DNA of 64,000 nt from Arthrobacter sp. E3 (GCF_017353415.1 NZ_JAFMPX010000005.1:62001-126000), one strand, 5' to 3'. Positions 42,070 to 52,261 are shown, counted from the first letter of the stretch. Notes: generated from the letters alone by a model not told the origin. Numbers and translations: made by a program.

Positions 42070-42107
42070 AAGTGCCTTCCCCGCCCCACGGCAGGGAAGG
42101 CACTTTT
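42070..42107 (+). terminator. Rho-independent terminator of leuS
   Basis: Stem AAGTGCCTTCCC (42070-42081) / GGGAAGGCACTT (42094-42105), 12-nt loop, ending in TTTT. About 23 nt after the leuS stop. Confidence 0.88.
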
Positions 42108-42163
42108 GGTTTGCAGGACACGTGGCAGCGGACTGGCAGGGCTGCCCTGGGAGAGGGGTAGCT

Positions 42164-43225
42164 GTGACGGATACGGCAGCATCTGCGCGGGCATGGCTGA
42201 TCCAGCAGGTCCAGCGCCTGCGCCCCAAGACTGGCATGCAAATTTCCAGCGAGGAACCCCCACCGAAGCCGCGCATCGCCATCGTCACCGATTCCGCTGC
42301 AGCGCTGCCGGCAGAGTGGGTCAGCGAGTTCACCAAGGACGGACTGCTCACAGTGGTGCCCATCCCGGTCATCATTGGCGAGAACGTCTATTCAGACGAC
42401 GACGCCGAACTCGAGACCCACATTTCCCTCGCCCTGGCGTCAGGCACGTCCGTTAAAACGTCCCGGCCATCCCCGGGGCAATTCGATCGCGCTTACAAAA
42501 ATGCGGCCGAGGCGGGGTTTGACGCCGTTGTCTCGCTGCATATTTCCACGAAGCTCTCAGGAACCTGCGAAGCGGCGCGGTTGTCCGCAGAACGAGCTGA
42601 GATTGCCGTGCACATCATGGATTCAGGCACAGTGGGCATGGGCCAGGGCAGGGGTGTGCAGGCTGCCATCGCCGCGTCCATGCTCGGCGGTGGCACTGCG
42701 GACGTCATGGAAGCAGCAACTACTGCTCTGGAGGCCACCGCCATCTACTTTTACGTCCCGAGCCTAGAGCAGCTGCGACGTGGCGGGCGCATCAGCCTGG
42801 CTTCCTCGTGGCTGGGCACGGTCTTGGACATCAAACCCATCCTGGGGATCAAGGACGGGGCGGTGGTTCCGCTGGAAAAGGTGCGTTCAGCGACGAAGGC
42901 CATCGCACGGCTTGAAGCCCTCGTGGCGGCTGAGATTGCAGGACGCGGAGCCAAGGACACACAAATCAGCGTCCACCACTTCGGCAACGAGGCCCAGGCC
43001 CGCACACTCGGGGAGTCCATTACGGCGGACAGTCCGGGCCTGGCTGCCTCAACCTTGACACGGCTCCCCGCCGTCCTGGCCGCGCACGCCGGCCTGGGTG
43101 TGCTGGTGGTTGTGGTGGCGGACGTGCTGGCTCCGCAGAAGCTTGCTCAAGAGCTGGAGGTTACTGCAGAACCGGAGGCTTCGCCGCAGCCTGATATTCC
43201 TCCACAACGGGGCACACAGCACTAG
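42164..43225 (+). CDS. DegV family fatty-acid-binding protein
   Basis: DegV proteins bind fatty acids and in Firmicutes deliver them to the FakA kinase. The 353-residue protein has the domain from about residue 45 (RIAIVTDSAAALPAEW; the classic TDS start), KTSRPSPGQF with the ligand-contacting Ser/Thr, ISTKLSGTCEAA, LRRGGRISLASSWLGTVLDIKPIL and the late VHHFGNEAQA. GTG at 42164 has GAGAGGGG upstream. The last ~30 residues are an E/P-rich tail. No fakA-like gene is adjacent; comEA-comEC follow, as in many Micrococcaceae. Confidence 0.9.
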   Translation: MTDTAASARAWLIQQVQRLRPKTGMQISSEEPPPKPRIAIVTDSAAALPAEWVSEFTKDGLLTVVPIPVIIGENVYSDDDAELETHISLALASGTSVKTSRPSPGQFDRAYKNAAEAGFDAVVSLHISTKLSGTCEAARLSAERAEIAVHIMDSGTVGMGQGRGVQAAIAASMLGGGTADVMEAATTALEATAIYFYVPSLEQLRRGGRISLASSWLGTVLDIKPILGIKDGAVVPLEKVRSATKAIARLEALVAAEIAGRGAKDTQISVHHFGNEAQARTLGESITADSPGLAASTLTRLPAVLAAHAGLGVLVVVVADVLAPQKLAQELEVTAEPEASPQPDIPPQRGTQH

Positions 43226-43285
43226 CCGTCCACATCCCGCCCAGCAGGCATGGAGCGGTGAGTGTCGCGTGCCTAGCCTTGGTTC

Positions 43286-44185
43286 ATGGACGATGCAGGC
43301 GAGAATGTTGAGTGGACGCCTCAGCGGTCCACGCTCTCGGCCCGGGGCCATGCGGAAGGGAGGGCGCGAGGACCTCGGTGGCTTGTCTCCATGCGGGCGC
43401 TCGTAGTGGTCCTGGCCATGATGGCCGCCGCTCTGGGCGTTCTGTGGTTGGAGTCCGCCGGTATCCAGGACGCCTCCGCGCAGTTGGTTGCGGACGACGC
43501 CGGTAAAGTGGTCGTCCCGCCGTTGGATGGCACAGGAGCGCTGAAACCCGGAGGCGCGGCCGGTGGCGCGGAGGGTGGCTCGGAGGGCACGGCTAAGGCG
43601 AGAGCCGAGTCTCCATCGCCTTCCACGGGGCCGCCGCCATCCGCCACGGTCTTGCCAGCTGCAGGTGTGTCTTCTCGTGCGGGGGCACTCCCCGAGGGAG
43701 GTCTGGTGGTTCATGTTGCCGGGGCGGTAAAAACCCCAGGTGTGTTCATCCTGAACCCTGACAGCAGGGTGTTTCAGGCGATCGAGGCAGCCGGCGGGGC
43801 CTTGCACACGGCGGAGTTGGCGGCTCTGAATCTGGCCGCACCACTGAGTGACGGGCTGCAGATCCTGGTGCCAACCGTGGAACAGGCTGCGGCCATGAAC
43901 ATGTATCCGGGCAACGCCTTGCCGGGGTCGGGGGCCGCAGCAAAAGCAGCCACGGACGGTGGGCAGGGGAGTGGAAAGGCAGGCTCGGTGGGCCCGCTCA
44001 ACGTGAATACGGCTTCCCAGACCGAACTGGAAACTCTTCCCGGAGTTGGCCCTGTTCTGGCGGAACGGATTGTGGCGTGGCGTCTTGAGCACGGCCCCTA
44101 CCCTTCTGTAGACGCTTTGGATGCTGTAAACGGCATTGGTACGAAGCTGCTCGCGGGTCTACGGGATCTTGTGGTGGCGGGGTGA
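43286..44185 (+). CDS. comEA: ComEA-like DNA-binding protein
   Basis: DNA receptor of natural-transformation systems. 299 residues: basic cytoplasmic N-terminus, one membrane helix (about 35-57), a low-complexity G/A/S/P-rich linker (70-130), an SLBB domain (VVHVAGAVKTPGVFILNPDSRVFQAIEAAGG, about 140-195) and a C-terminal double helix-hairpin-helix (VNTASQTELETLPGVGPVLAERIVAWR ... ALDAVNGIGTKLL), the DNA-binding part. The ATG at 43286 has no strong ribosome binding site. It overlaps comEC by GTGA. Confidence 0.9.
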   Translation: MDDAGENVEWTPQRSTLSARGHAEGRARGPRWLVSMRALVVVLAMMAAALGVLWLESAGIQDASAQLVADDAGKVVVPPLDGTGALKPGGAAGGAEGGSEGTAKARAESPSPSTGPPPSATVLPAAGVSSRAGALPEGGLVVHVAGAVKTPGVFILNPDSRVFQAIEAAGGALHTAELAALNLAAPLSDGLQILVPTVEQAAAMNMYPGNALPGSGAAAKAATDGGQGSGKAGSVGPLNVNTASQTELETLPGVGPVLAERIVAWRLEHGPYPSVDALDAVNGIGTKLLAGLRDLVVAG

Positions 44186-46176
44186 GGATTCGTGAACCAC
44201 GGTGGTCGCGTTTTACCCGCGCGGCTGTTAGTGGGGCTGATTTTCATGAAGAGTCTCCCACGGGGGTGGATCCAGTGGGCAACGCTGGCAGTGGCGCAGC
44301 CGAAGCCCCCGTTCCGAAAAGTATGGGACGGCTGCGCCAACAGGTGGGAGTTTTTCGTCGTCACCTTGCCGCCACTTCGCAAGGACGGCCGGAACGTGCA
44401 GAGCAGCAGCGGCCTGACGTCAGGCTGCTGCCATCGGTTGTTGCCGTATGGGCCATGGCCGCTGCCGCCATAGCCTGGCCTGTATCCACGGTCCAAACCG
44501 TATCGATGGTCCTGGGGGCAACACTGCTGGGCGCAACCGGCACCGCCTTTACGTGGCTGCGTTCACGACGATATTTGCGGCGACACTCACAACGGCGTCA
44601 AGAACAGGGGTATCTACTACAGGGGCGTCGAGTTCAGGGGAGTCGACGACAGCTGCCAGCCGGCGCGGGTGCCACGGCGCTGCTGGCCTGCATTAGTTTG
44701 CTGGGCGTGTTGTTGGCTGTCGGCTTGCACAATGCCAGCATGGGGTCGTCACAGTTGGAACTGGCCGTGACCCAAGGGGAGGAAATGGCCCTGACTCTGG
44801 AGGTGGCAACACCACCCCGGCAGCTGGAGGGAGGAAACGGTCCGCCGCGGGTACTGTTCGACGCGTTCGTCGTTCATGCCACAGTCCGGGGCCGGATGCT
44901 GAGTGGGCGGCTGCCAATCAGGGTGATGGCAGGCGCGGCGTGGGCAGGGCTGCAACCAGGGGAAAAGGCATGGACAGCTGGAAAGATCACCGTGGCTGAG
45001 GCCAGTGACAGGGTAGTGGGCATTCTCCACCCGGGCACAGACCCGGTAGCGGGCTCGGCTTTACACTACAACGCAGAGACATCCAACGCAGAGCCATCCA
45101 GAGTGGGAACAGACAAGGGAGGGGAAAATGGCACACAAGCCGTGGTGAGGTCCATGCGTAAGGCGTGGCAGGGCAGCGTCGAGGCTGTCTGGGCCAGCAG
45201 CTCCCCGGACACGGCAGGCCTGCTCCCCGGAATGGTCATGGGAGAACGAAGTGGCATGGGCAGCGGGCTCAACGACGCCATGAAAACAGTGGGTTTGACG
45301 CACCTGACAGCAGTGTCCGGAGCAAACTGCACACTCGTTCTGGCCTCTTTGATGCTGGTGCTGCGTTCACTGCATGCTCCACGGATGGTGGCATTTGCTG
45401 TTTCAGGATCCGGACTGGTGGGTTTCGTGGTGCTGGTGGGGCCAGACCCCAGCGTGCTGCGGGCCGCGGTCATGGGGGCTATCGGCGCCATGGCGATGTT
45501 GGGTGGCCGGCCCAAACGCACTGGAGCGCTTTTGTCAGTGTCCGTCATTGTGCTGCTGGTCGCCGATCCATGGCTTTCCGTGGACTACGCGTTCATTCTT
45601 TCAGTTTTGGCCACAGTGGGCCTGCACCTGGTGGGCCGGCGCTGCGCGCAGTGGTTGTCCGTGCTGCTACCGCTGTGGCTGGCCCAAGCGGTGGCCATTC
45701 CGTTGGCCGCCCAATTATTTTGCGCACCCGTGATTGTGCTGCTGCAGGCAAGGCTCACTCCGTATGCCGTTGCGGCCAATATGGCGGCCGCCCCTGTAGT
45801 GGCTCTCGTGACGACTGTTGGCACGTTGGGTTTGGTGGCAGCTTCCGTGTTGCCACCGCTGGCTGCATTGTGCGCAGCCGTCAGCGGGGCTGGGGCGTGG
45901 TGGGTGGCCGTGGTGGCGCGGTGGATGTCTGCCCTGCCGGCCGCAAGCCTGCCGTGGCCCGGCGGCGTCCAGAGTGTGGTGCTCATGGCGTGCCTGAACG
46001 TGGCGTTGCTGGGCGGCCTCTACGCCGTCGTCGAGCGGGATCGGACGGCCAAGGCGGCAGCAGCCGTGCTGGAGCGGATCCCGGCGTGGTGGCGTGTCAG
46101 GTTCGGGTTTGCTGCGGTGGCAGTTCTTGGGGCCGCTGTTGCCGGGTGGTGGACCACGGCATTCCTGAGCGGGTGA
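44182..46176 (+). CDS. comEC: ComEC/Rec2-related membrane protein, without metallo-beta-lactamase domain
   Basis: DNA-uptake channel. The 664 residues have an unusual ~90-residue polar N-terminus, early membrane helices (about 83-125, 162-185), an OB-like extracytoplasmic region (about 195-290) and the competence domain (from about 340; GLLPGMVMGERSGM, LTHLTAVSGANCTLV) with many hydrophobic helices to the C-terminus. The usual C-terminal metallo-beta-lactamase-like nuclease domain (HxHxDH) is absent; the next gene follows at once. This truncation could be ancestral in the group. The GTG start overlaps comEA. Confidence 0.88.
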   Translation: MRIREPRWSRFTRAAVSGADFHEESPTGVDPVGNAGSGAAEAPVPKSMGRLRQQVGVFRRHLAATSQGRPERAEQQRPDVRLLPSVVAVWAMAAAAIAWPVSTVQTVSMVLGATLLGATGTAFTWLRSRRYLRRHSQRRQEQGYLLQGRRVQGSRRQLPAGAGATALLACISLLGVLLAVGLHNASMGSSQLELAVTQGEEMALTLEVATPPRQLEGGNGPPRVLFDAFVVHATVRGRMLSGRLPIRVMAGAAWAGLQPGEKAWTAGKITVAEASDRVVGILHPGTDPVAGSALHYNAETSNAEPSRVGTDKGGENGTQAVVRSMRKAWQGSVEAVWASSSPDTAGLLPGMVMGERSGMGSGLNDAMKTVGLTHLTAVSGANCTLVLASLMLVLRSLHAPRMVAFAVSGSGLVGFVVLVGPDPSVLRAAVMGAIGAMAMLGGRPKRTGALLSVSVIVLLVADPWLSVDYAFILSVLATVGLHLVGRRCAQWLSVLLPLWLAQAVAIPLAAQLFCAPVIVLLQARLTPYAVAANMAAAPVVALVTTVGTLGLVAASVLPPLAALCAAVSGAGAWWVAVVARWMSALPAASLPWPGGVQSVVLMACLNVALLGGLYAVVERDRTAKAAAAVLERIPAWWRVRFGFAAVAVLGAAVAGWWTTAFLSG

Positions 46177-46255
46177 CAGGAACACGGTTTGTGGTAAAGG
46201 GTGGTGGGGGTGGCAAAGTAGAGGCTGTGAACAATGAGTGGACAGGAATGGTGAA

Positions 46256-47263
46256 GTGACACCGGCAGCCAGAACCGCCCCACGGGGCCCGGGAGGTGCT
46301 GATTGGCGCGATGTGCCGTTGGCGCCCGTTGTCCTGCTCTTCGGTCCGGAGGACTTCATAGCCAGTCGTGCCACCGATGACGTCCGCAGAAAATTGCGTG
46401 CCCACAACCCTGAGTTGGAAACGACGTCCCTCGACGCCGCCCACTACACGGCTGGCAGGCTGGGCATGGTGGCGAGTCCGTCCTTGTTCAGCGAACCGAA
46501 GTTGATAGAAGTGTCAGCTCTGGCATCCATGAGCGATGACTTCCTGCAGGATGCGCTGGCCTATATCAAAGACCCGGCCCCAGATGTCACTCTGTTGCTT
46601 GTCCATGCAGGCGGCACGCGAGGCAAGAAGCTCCTTGACGCCCTCAAGGCCCTCGGTGCTCCACGCATAGAGTGCCTGCCTTTCAAAAAAGACAACGAAA
46701 AAATGCAATTTGTCAGCACCGAATTTTCCCTGGCAAGGCGTCGGATTGATGCCGAAGCAGTGCGCGCCCTCGTGGCGGCGGTGGGGGCAAGCCTGTCGGA
46801 GCTGGCCGCCGCCTGCTCGCAGCTCATTGCGGACACCTCTGGCATGGTCAGCACCGACATGGTGGATAAATATTATGGCGGTCGGGTGGAGGCCACAGCC
46901 TTCCGTGTGGCTGACGCCGCCCTGGCCGGCAATGCTCCCGTGGCCCTTTCCACACTCAGGCATGCGTTGGCTACGGGAGTGGATCCGGTTCCACTGGTCG
47001 GTGCGTTGGCAATGAAGGTGCGCCAGGTTGCCAAAGTTCATGGGGTGCGTGGCAGTTCAGCACAACTGGCCCGGGACCTGGGCATGAGCCCGTGGCAGGT
47101 GGATTCAGCCAGGCGCGATGCCGCACATTGGAGCCCGCCGGGTCTTGCCACCGCCATCAAGGTCCTCGCCGAAGCGGACGCCCAGGTCAAGGGTGAAGCC
47201 AAGGACCCCGTTTATGCGGTGGAACACGCTGTCATGGTGATCGCCACTGAAGCCAGACGTTAG
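46256..47263 (+). CDS. holA: DNA polymerase III subunit delta
   Basis: Clamp-loader wrench subunit. The 335-aa product begins after a short P/R-rich leader with VVLLFGPEDFIASRATDDV, then LFSEPKLIEVS, the LLLVHAGGTRGKKLLDALK segment and the helical C-terminal domain RHALATGVDPVPLVGALAMKVRQV, all typical of HolA. GTG at 46256 is chosen because AGGA sits 8 nt upstream; an in-frame GTG at 46238 is possible. It often follows comEC and precedes a convergent rpsT in actinobacteria, as here. Confidence 0.92.
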   Translation: MTPAARTAPRGPGGADWRDVPLAPVVLLFGPEDFIASRATDDVRRKLRAHNPELETTSLDAAHYTAGRLGMVASPSLFSEPKLIEVSALASMSDDFLQDALAYIKDPAPDVTLLLVHAGGTRGKKLLDALKALGAPRIECLPFKKDNEKMQFVSTEFSLARRRIDAEAVRALVAAVGASLSELAAACSQLIADTSGMVSTDMVDKYYGGRVEATAFRVADAALAGNAPVALSTLRHALATGVDPVPLVGALAMKVRQVAKVHGVRGSSAQLARDLGMSPWQVDSARRDAAHWSPPGLATAIKVLAEADAQVKGEAKDPVYAVEHAVMVIATEARR

Positions 47264-47284
47264 CCACAACCCTGTGTTAAACAC

Positions 47285-47316
47285 GTTGGACCCCCACCAA
47301 GCGGTGGAGGTCCAAC
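47285..47316. terminator. Hairpin between convergent holA and rpsT
   Basis: GTTGGACC-CCCACC (47285-47298) pairs with GGTGGAGGTCCAAC (47303-47316) with a short loop. It can terminate transcription from either side; T-runs are weak. Confidence 0.6.
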
Positions 47317-47345
47317 GTTGAAGTTGCGAAGCGGGTCAGCTTCCC

Positions 47346-47606
47346 TTAGAGGGCGTTAACCTTCTTGGAGATGGCGGACTTGCGGTTGGCAGCGTTGTTG
47401 GCGTGCAAAACGCCCTTGCTGACAGCCTTGTCCAGCTTGCGGCCTGCATTCACCAATGCAACCGTTGCTGCATCCTTGTCAGCCTTGGCCACTGCCGTGT
47501 TTACTGCACGGATAGCGGTCTTGACTCCCGACCGTACTGCGAGGTTGCGCTGGCGCGCCTTCTCGTTGGTCAGGATGCGCTTCTTCTGGGACTTGATATT
47601 AGCCAC
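47346..47606 (-). CDS. rpsT: 30S ribosomal protein S20
   Basis: Small basic 16S-binding protein of 86 residues: [20 protein letters not shown] at the N-terminus and [16 protein letters not shown] at the C-terminus are diagnostic. GTG start (complement of 47604-47606). It is a single-gene unit facing holA. About 180 bp of gene-free upstream sequence to the next leftward gene presumably holds its promoter. Confidence 0.97.
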   Translation of the reverse strand: MANIKSQKKRILTNEKARQRNLAVRSGVKTAIRAVNTAVAKADKDAATVALVNAGRKLDKAVSKGVLHANNAANRKSAISKKVNAL

Positions 47607-47785
47607 GTTGTATAACTCTCTTTTGATACGTAAATTCGGTCGTAGAGGGCGTAGCTTGACCGTTGACAGCGGCGTGGGGATGCTCGAATTATGGTGAACG
47701 TCAGGTCAAGCTGTTGTGACCGCCGACCTGCACGGACACACACTGTGAAGAGTTTAGCAGATTTGCTTGGACTCCAATGGCCGCC

Positions 47786-48361
47786 CTACTTCCAGCCGTG
47801 CCGCTGTTTCAGCCCCGTGGCCACCATGGCGAATCGCTTGGCGTCCAGGATGGCACCCTCGCGACGCATGTCGCCGGGGGAGACCTGCACAATCCTGTCC
47901 AGTTTCACTTCACTGGGACGTCCCTGCCTGTCCCAGGAACCGGTACCAATGTCGATGTAGTCGTTGTCACCGCGGTGGTCGTTGCTGTGGTCCTTGCTTG
48001 TCAGCATGAGGGCCAGCAGGCGCTTGCCCGAGCGGCCCACCACCAGCACCGGCCTGTCCTTGCCTTGGCTGTAGTCCTCTTCATACGGCACCCAAGTCCA
48101 GACGATTTCCCCGGGGTCGGCAGCGCCATTGGGCTCTGGGGAGTAGTTGACGGTGGAGCTTCCGTGGAAATCCCCTGGGTATGGGGTGCTGAGGCCGGTA
48201 AAGGCCCCGTTCGACGTCGGAGCCTTGGTCAGGTGCGGTGCTCGCCTTGCGCTGGGCTTGGCACCCGGTCTGGTCCGCGGCGGCGCGCTCTTGGCGGGCC
48301 GGAACAGCGAGCCGGCGAGTGAACGTAGAAGCTTAAAGATGCTCTCTGATGTGGATGGCAT
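47786..48361 (-). CDS. PemK/MazF-like protein (no adjacent antitoxin)
   Basis: 191 residues. After a ~75-residue basic, P/S/R-rich N-terminus comes a PemK/MazF-like fold: GEIVWTWVPYEEDYSQGKDRPVLVVGR, LALMLTSKD and the late VKLDRIVQVSPGDM. MazF proteins are mRNA interferases, but this longer version is commonly conserved next to lepA in Arthrobacter and has no antitoxin partner nearby, so a housekeeping role is equally possible. The ATG at 48361 with AGG upstream is preferred to one at 48427. Confidence 0.8.
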   Translation of the reverse strand: MPSTSESIFKLLRSLAGSLFRPAKSAPPRTRPGAKPSARRAPHLTKAPTSNGAFTGLSTPYPGDFHGSSTVNYSPEPNGAADPGEIVWTWVPYEEDYSQGKDRPVLVVGRSGKRLLALMLTSKDHSNDHRGDNDYIDIGTGSWDRQGRPSEVKLDRIVQVSPGDMRREGAILDAKRFAMVATGLKQRHGWK

Positions 48362-48602
48362 GGAACCTACACTAGCGAAAGCACGCCGGGTCCATGATGT
48401 GTGCTCCGGTGTGCCCCTACCGTCCATGACTGGAACCGGCGTTGCAGGAGGTGAGATACGGCTCGTCGGTTCTGTGCGCGGGGCCTAAACGTGGGACACT
48501 TGTTGGCAATGAGTGTCCGGCGTCATGCGTGCGGGCACAACCCCTGCACGGTTCGGTGAATCCACTGCTATCCCTGCGTCCATGCAACAGTAAGGAACCC
48601 TA

Positions 48603-50459
48603 GTGTCACCCATGGCCCGCACTGCCCCGGTGCCCGCCGCGACTGATCCGGCGATCATCAGGAACTTCTGCATCATCGCGCACATTGACCACGGTAAATC
48701 GACCCTGGCCGATCGGATGCTCCAGCTCACCGGAGTGGTTCAGCAGCGTGACATGAAGGCGCAGTATCTTGACCGCATGGATATTGAGCGTGAACGCGGC
48801 ATCACCATCAAGTCCCAGGCTGTGCGCATTCCCTGGGAAGTTGATGGCACCGCCTACTGCCTGAACATGATCGACACCCCGGGCCACGTGGACTTCACCT
48901 ACGAGGTTTCGCGCTCCCTGGCAGCATGTGAGGGCGCCATCCTGCTCGTCGACGCAGCCCAGGGCATTGAGGCCCAGACGCTGGCGAACCTGTACTTGGC
49001 CATGGAAAACAACCTGACCATCATCCCGGTGCTGAACAAGATCGACCTGCCGTCCGCACAGCCGGAAAAGTACGCAGCCGAGTTGGCCAACCTCATCGGT
49101 GGCAAGCCCGAGGACGTCCTGATGGTCTCAGGCAAGACCGGCGTCGGCGTGGAAGCACTGCTGGACCAGATTGTGCGGGAATTGCCGCCGCCCGTGGGCG
49201 ATCCCAATGCTCCTGCACGCGCCATGATCTTCGACTCCGTCTACGACACCTACCGAGGTGTTGTCACGTACGTCCGCGTCATTGACGGCAGCTTGAGTCC
49301 GCGCGAGAAGATCCAAATGATGTCCACCCGCGCCACCCACGAACTCCTGGAAATCGGTGTCAGCTCCCCTGAGCCCACACCCTCCAAGGGGTTGGGTGTT
49401 GGCGAGGTCGGCTACCTGATCACCGGTGTGAAGGATGTCCGCCAGTCCAAGGTCGGTGACACCGTCACCACGTTCCACAAGCCTGCCACCGAGTCACTGG
49501 GCGGCTACCAGGACGCCAAGCCCATGGTGTTCTCCGGACTGTACCCGCTCGACGGCGCCGACTACCCGGTGTTGCGCGACGCCCTGGAAAAGCTCATGCT
49601 CAACGACGCCGCGCTGGTGTACGAGCCCGAGTCGTCCGCCGCACTGGGCTTCGGCTTCCGCGTCGGCTTCCTCGGCCTGCTGCACCTGGAAATCACCCGT
49701 GAACGCCTCGAACGCGAGCACAATCTCGATTTGATCTCCACTGCTCCGAACGTGGAGTACGAGGTCACGCTCGAGGACAAGAAGATCATTCACGTCACGA
49801 ACCCCAGTGAATACCCGTCAGGGAAAATTGCCGAGGTCCGCGAACCGATGGTCTCGGCCACCATCTTGGCACCGTCGGAATTCGTCGGCGCCATCATGGA
49901 ACTGTGCCAGTCCCGCCGCGGCATCCTTGGCGGCATGGACTACCTCTCCGAGGACCGGGTGGAGATCCGCTACCGCTTGCCCCTGGCCGAGATCGTCTTT
50001 GACTTCTTCGACATCCTCAAGTCCAAGACCCGCGGCTACGGTTCGCTGGACTGGAAGGCCGACGGCGACCAGGTTGCCGACCTTGTCAAGGTGGACATCC
50101 TGCTTCAGGGCGAGCAGGTCGATGCCTTCAGCGCCATCACCCACCGTGACAAGGCCTACGCCTATGGCGTCATGATGACCGGCAAGTTGCGAAATCTCAT
50201 CCCGCGCCAGCAGTTCGAGGTGCCGATTCAGGCAGCCATCGGTGCGAGGATCATTGCCCGCGAGAGCATCAGGGCCATCCGCAAGGATGTGCTTGCCAAG
50301 TGCTATGGCGGTGATATTTCGCGGAAGCGCAAGCTGCTGGAAAAGCAAAAGGAAGGCAAGAAGCGCATGAAGATGGTGGGCCGCGTGGAGGTCCCCCAGG
50401 AAGCATTCATCGCAGCCTTGACCACTGACGAATCCTCCAAGGACAAGTCGAAAAAGTGA
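48603..50459 (+). CDS. lepA: Elongation factor 4 (back-translocating GTPase)
   Basis: Ribosome-bound GTPase. 618 residues with G1 AHIDHGKST (26-34), switch [11 protein letters not shown]4 NKIDLP, the EF-G-like domains and the LepA-specific C-terminal domain ([48 protein letters not shown]). GTG at 48603 with AAGGAA upstream; ATG at 48612 is alternative. Its stop overlaps hemW (GTGA), a conserved pairing. Confidence 0.97.
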   Translation: MSPMARTAPVPAATDPAIIRNFCIIAHIDHGKSTLADRMLQLTGVVQQRDMKAQYLDRMDIERERGITIKSQAVRIPWEVDGTAYCLNMIDTPGHVDFTYEVSRSLAACEGAILLVDAAQGIEAQTLANLYLAMENNLTIIPVLNKIDLPSAQPEKYAAELANLIGGKPEDVLMVSGKTGVGVEALLDQIVRELPPPVGDPNAPARAMIFDSVYDTYRGVVTYVRVIDGSLSPREKIQMMSTRATHELLEIGVSSPEPTPSKGLGVGEVGYLITGVKDVRQSKVGDTVTTFHKPATESLGGYQDAKPMVFSGLYPLDGADYPVLRDALEKLMLNDAALVYEPESSAALGFGFRVGFLGLLHLEITRERLEREHNLDLISTAPNVEYEVTLEDKKIIHVTNPSEYPSGKIAEVREPMVSATILAPSEFVGAIMELCQSRRGILGGMDYLSEDRVEIRYRLPLAEIVFDFFDILKSKTRGYGSLDWKADGDQVADLVKVDILLQGEQVDAFSAITHRDKAYAYGVMMTGKLRNLIPRQQFEVPIQAAIGARIIARESIRAIRKDVLAKCYGGDISRKRKLLEKQKEGKKRMKMVGRVEVPQEAFIAALTTDESSKDKSKK

Positions 50460-51685
50460 CACCGAGCGTTCTGCCCCTGGGCGATCCGGCCCCGGCCGAC
50501 GGCATCCTGCCCGCGCAGGCTGCCGTCGGTGCGGCGAGTCGAAAATTCAGCTTGTACGCCCACATCCCGTTTTGTGCAGTGCGGTGCGGCTACTGCGACT
50601 TCAACACGTACACGGCCACTGAGCTTGGTGGTGGCGCCTCCCAGGATGCCTATGCGTCAACTGCGGTGCGTGAAGTGGAATTTGCCGCCCGCGCCATGAC
50701 GGCTTCCGGGCTGCCGCAGCGCAAGCTCAGCACCGTGTTCTTTGGTGGCGGAACGCCCACGCTCCTGCCTGCTGGCGACCTCACCCGTATCCTGGGTGCC
50801 GCCGTCGAGCAATGGGGCATCGAAGAAGGGGCCGAGGTCACCACCGAGGCCAACCCCGACTCCGTGACCCTCGAATCGCTGCAGGAACTCCACGACGGCG
50901 GGTTCACCAGGGTGTCCTTTGGCATGCAGTCGGCCGTGTCGCACGTTTTGAAGGTGCTGGACCGCACCCACAAGCCTGAGCGCGTGCCGCAGGCTGTGGC
51001 CTGGGCACGCGAGGTGGGCCTGAACGTGAGCGTGGACTTGATCTACGGCACACCTGGGGAGTCACTGGCCGATTGGGAAACGTCGGTGCGCACGGCGCTG
51101 AGCTATGAACCCGATCACATTTCCGCCTACTCGCTCATCGTGGAAGAAGGAACCAAGCTGGCTGCCCAAATTCGTCGCGGCCAGGTTCCCAACATCGACG
51201 ACGACGACCACGCAGTCAAGTATGAGCTTGCCGACGCCCTGTTCCAGGCAGGCGGCCTGTCCTGGTATGAGGTCAGCAATTGGTCCCGCACCCCGGCGGA
51301 TGCCTGCCAGCACAATCTTGCCTATTGGCACGGTGACGACTGGTGGGGGATCGGCCCCGGTGCGCACTCCCACATGGGTGGGGTGCGTTGGTGGAACGTC
51401 AAGCACCCCACGGCGTACGCGAACAGACTGGACAAAGGCGAATCCCCTGCCGCGGGCCGTGAAACGCTCGACGCGGACACCCGCGAACTTGAACGCATCA
51501 TGCTGGTGTCACGGCTGTCGGAGGGACTGTCCATTGACACCCTTGGCCCTGCCGGACGGCACGCAGTGGCCGGGTTGATCGCCGAAGGGCTGATCGAGCC
51601 CTTGAAGGCCTTCGCCGGCACGCTTGTGCTAACCCTGAAAGGCCGCCTGCTCGGCGACGCCGTGACAAGGGCGCTCCTGCCCTAG
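50456..51685 (+). CDS. hemW: Heme chaperone HemW (radical SAM)
   Basis: HemW is related to coproporphyrinogen III oxidase HemN but acts in heme trafficking. 409 residues: the radical-SAM CxxxCxxC motif is C40-x3-C44-x2-C47 in CAVRCGYC, then [10 protein letters not shown], the SFGMQS region and the HNLAYW motif typical of HemW, followed by the C-terminal HemN-type domain. It lacks the N-terminal extension of true HemN. It overlaps lepA by 4 nt. Confidence 0.93.
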   Translation: MTPSVLPLGDPAPADGILPAQAAVGAASRKFSLYAHIPFCAVRCGYCDFNTYTATELGGGASQDAYASTAVREVEFAARAMTASGLPQRKLSTVFFGGGTPTLLPAGDLTRILGAAVEQWGIEEGAEVTTEANPDSVTLESLQELHDGGFTRVSFGMQSAVSHVLKVLDRTHKPERVPQAVAWAREVGLNVSVDLIYGTPGESLADWETSVRTALSYEPDHISAYSLIVEEGTKLAAQIRRGQVPNIDDDDHAVKYELADALFQAGGLSWYEVSNWSRTPADACQHNLAYWHGDDWWGIGPGAHSHMGGVRWWNVKHPTAYANRLDKGESPAAGRETLDADTRELERIMLVSRLSEGLSIDTLGPAGRHAVAGLIAEGLIEPLKAFAGTLVLTLKGRLLGDAVTRALLP

Positions 51686-51718
51686 GCGAGGGCTCTTGTA
51701 AGTGATGTGTATGGCAGG

Positions 51719-51751
51719 TGATGCGGGTGTCGGGCTAATTTACCCGCATCA
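51719..51751. terminator. Hairpin between convergent hemW and DUF4870 gene
   Basis: Ten-bp perfect stem TGATGCGGGT (51719-51728) / ACCCGCATCA (51742-51751), 13-nt loop, lying between two converging genes. No strong T-run. Confidence 0.5.
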
Positions 51752-51807
51752 GCTGTCATATGGATGGTGGGGGCCGGTTTTGCTAGGCTCTTCCACCTCA
51801 GTAGGGG

Positions 51808-52200
51808 CTATTTGATCACGCGCAGGTTCAGCGCGTAGCGGTAAGGCTGGCCCTTGTCGACCTTGATGGCGGCAATGACGGAGAAAATCGTGAGAAACGT
51901 CCACACGAGCAAGGCCAGCATGGAAAACACAGTTCCTATGTCCGGGTTGATGAAGACAAACACGAACGCGACGAGGTTCAATGCCACGGCAACAATGGTG
52001 GGGGGCAGCGTGAAGTTGAGTGCTTCCAGTGACTCCTGCGCGGTGAAGCGGCCGCGGGGGCCCAGGAACTTGTAGACCAAAAAGGCGGGTACGCAGCCAA
52101 GAATTCCACCGCAGTGGGAAATGAATGCCCACTGTTTGTCTTCTGACGGGGTGAGCGGCGGCAGCGGAGCACCATTCATTTGGTTTACCGGATGACTCAC
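51808..52200 (-). CDS. DUF4870 domain membrane protein
   Basis: 130 residues with three hydrophobic segments (about 25-46, 62-86, 89-113) and the family pattern EDKQWAFISHCGGILG, LGPRGRFTAQESLEALNFTL and a final KGQPYRYALNLRVIK. DUF4870 (Tic20-like) proteins are small membrane proteins of unknown function. Transcribed alone. GGCCC-type upstream sequence holds no obvious promoter. Confidence 0.85.
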   Translation of the reverse strand: MSHPVNQMNGAPLPPLTPSEDKQWAFISHCGGILGCVPAFLVYKFLGPRGRFTAQESLEALNFTLPPTIVAVALNLVAFVFVFINPDIGTVFSMLALLVWTFLTIFSVIAAIKVDKGQPYRYALNLRVIK

Positions 52201-52261
52201 AATGAGGGGCCTTTCAAAAAAGCAACAAGAGGGGGAGTGGGGTGGACTAGCCGACCCTCCT

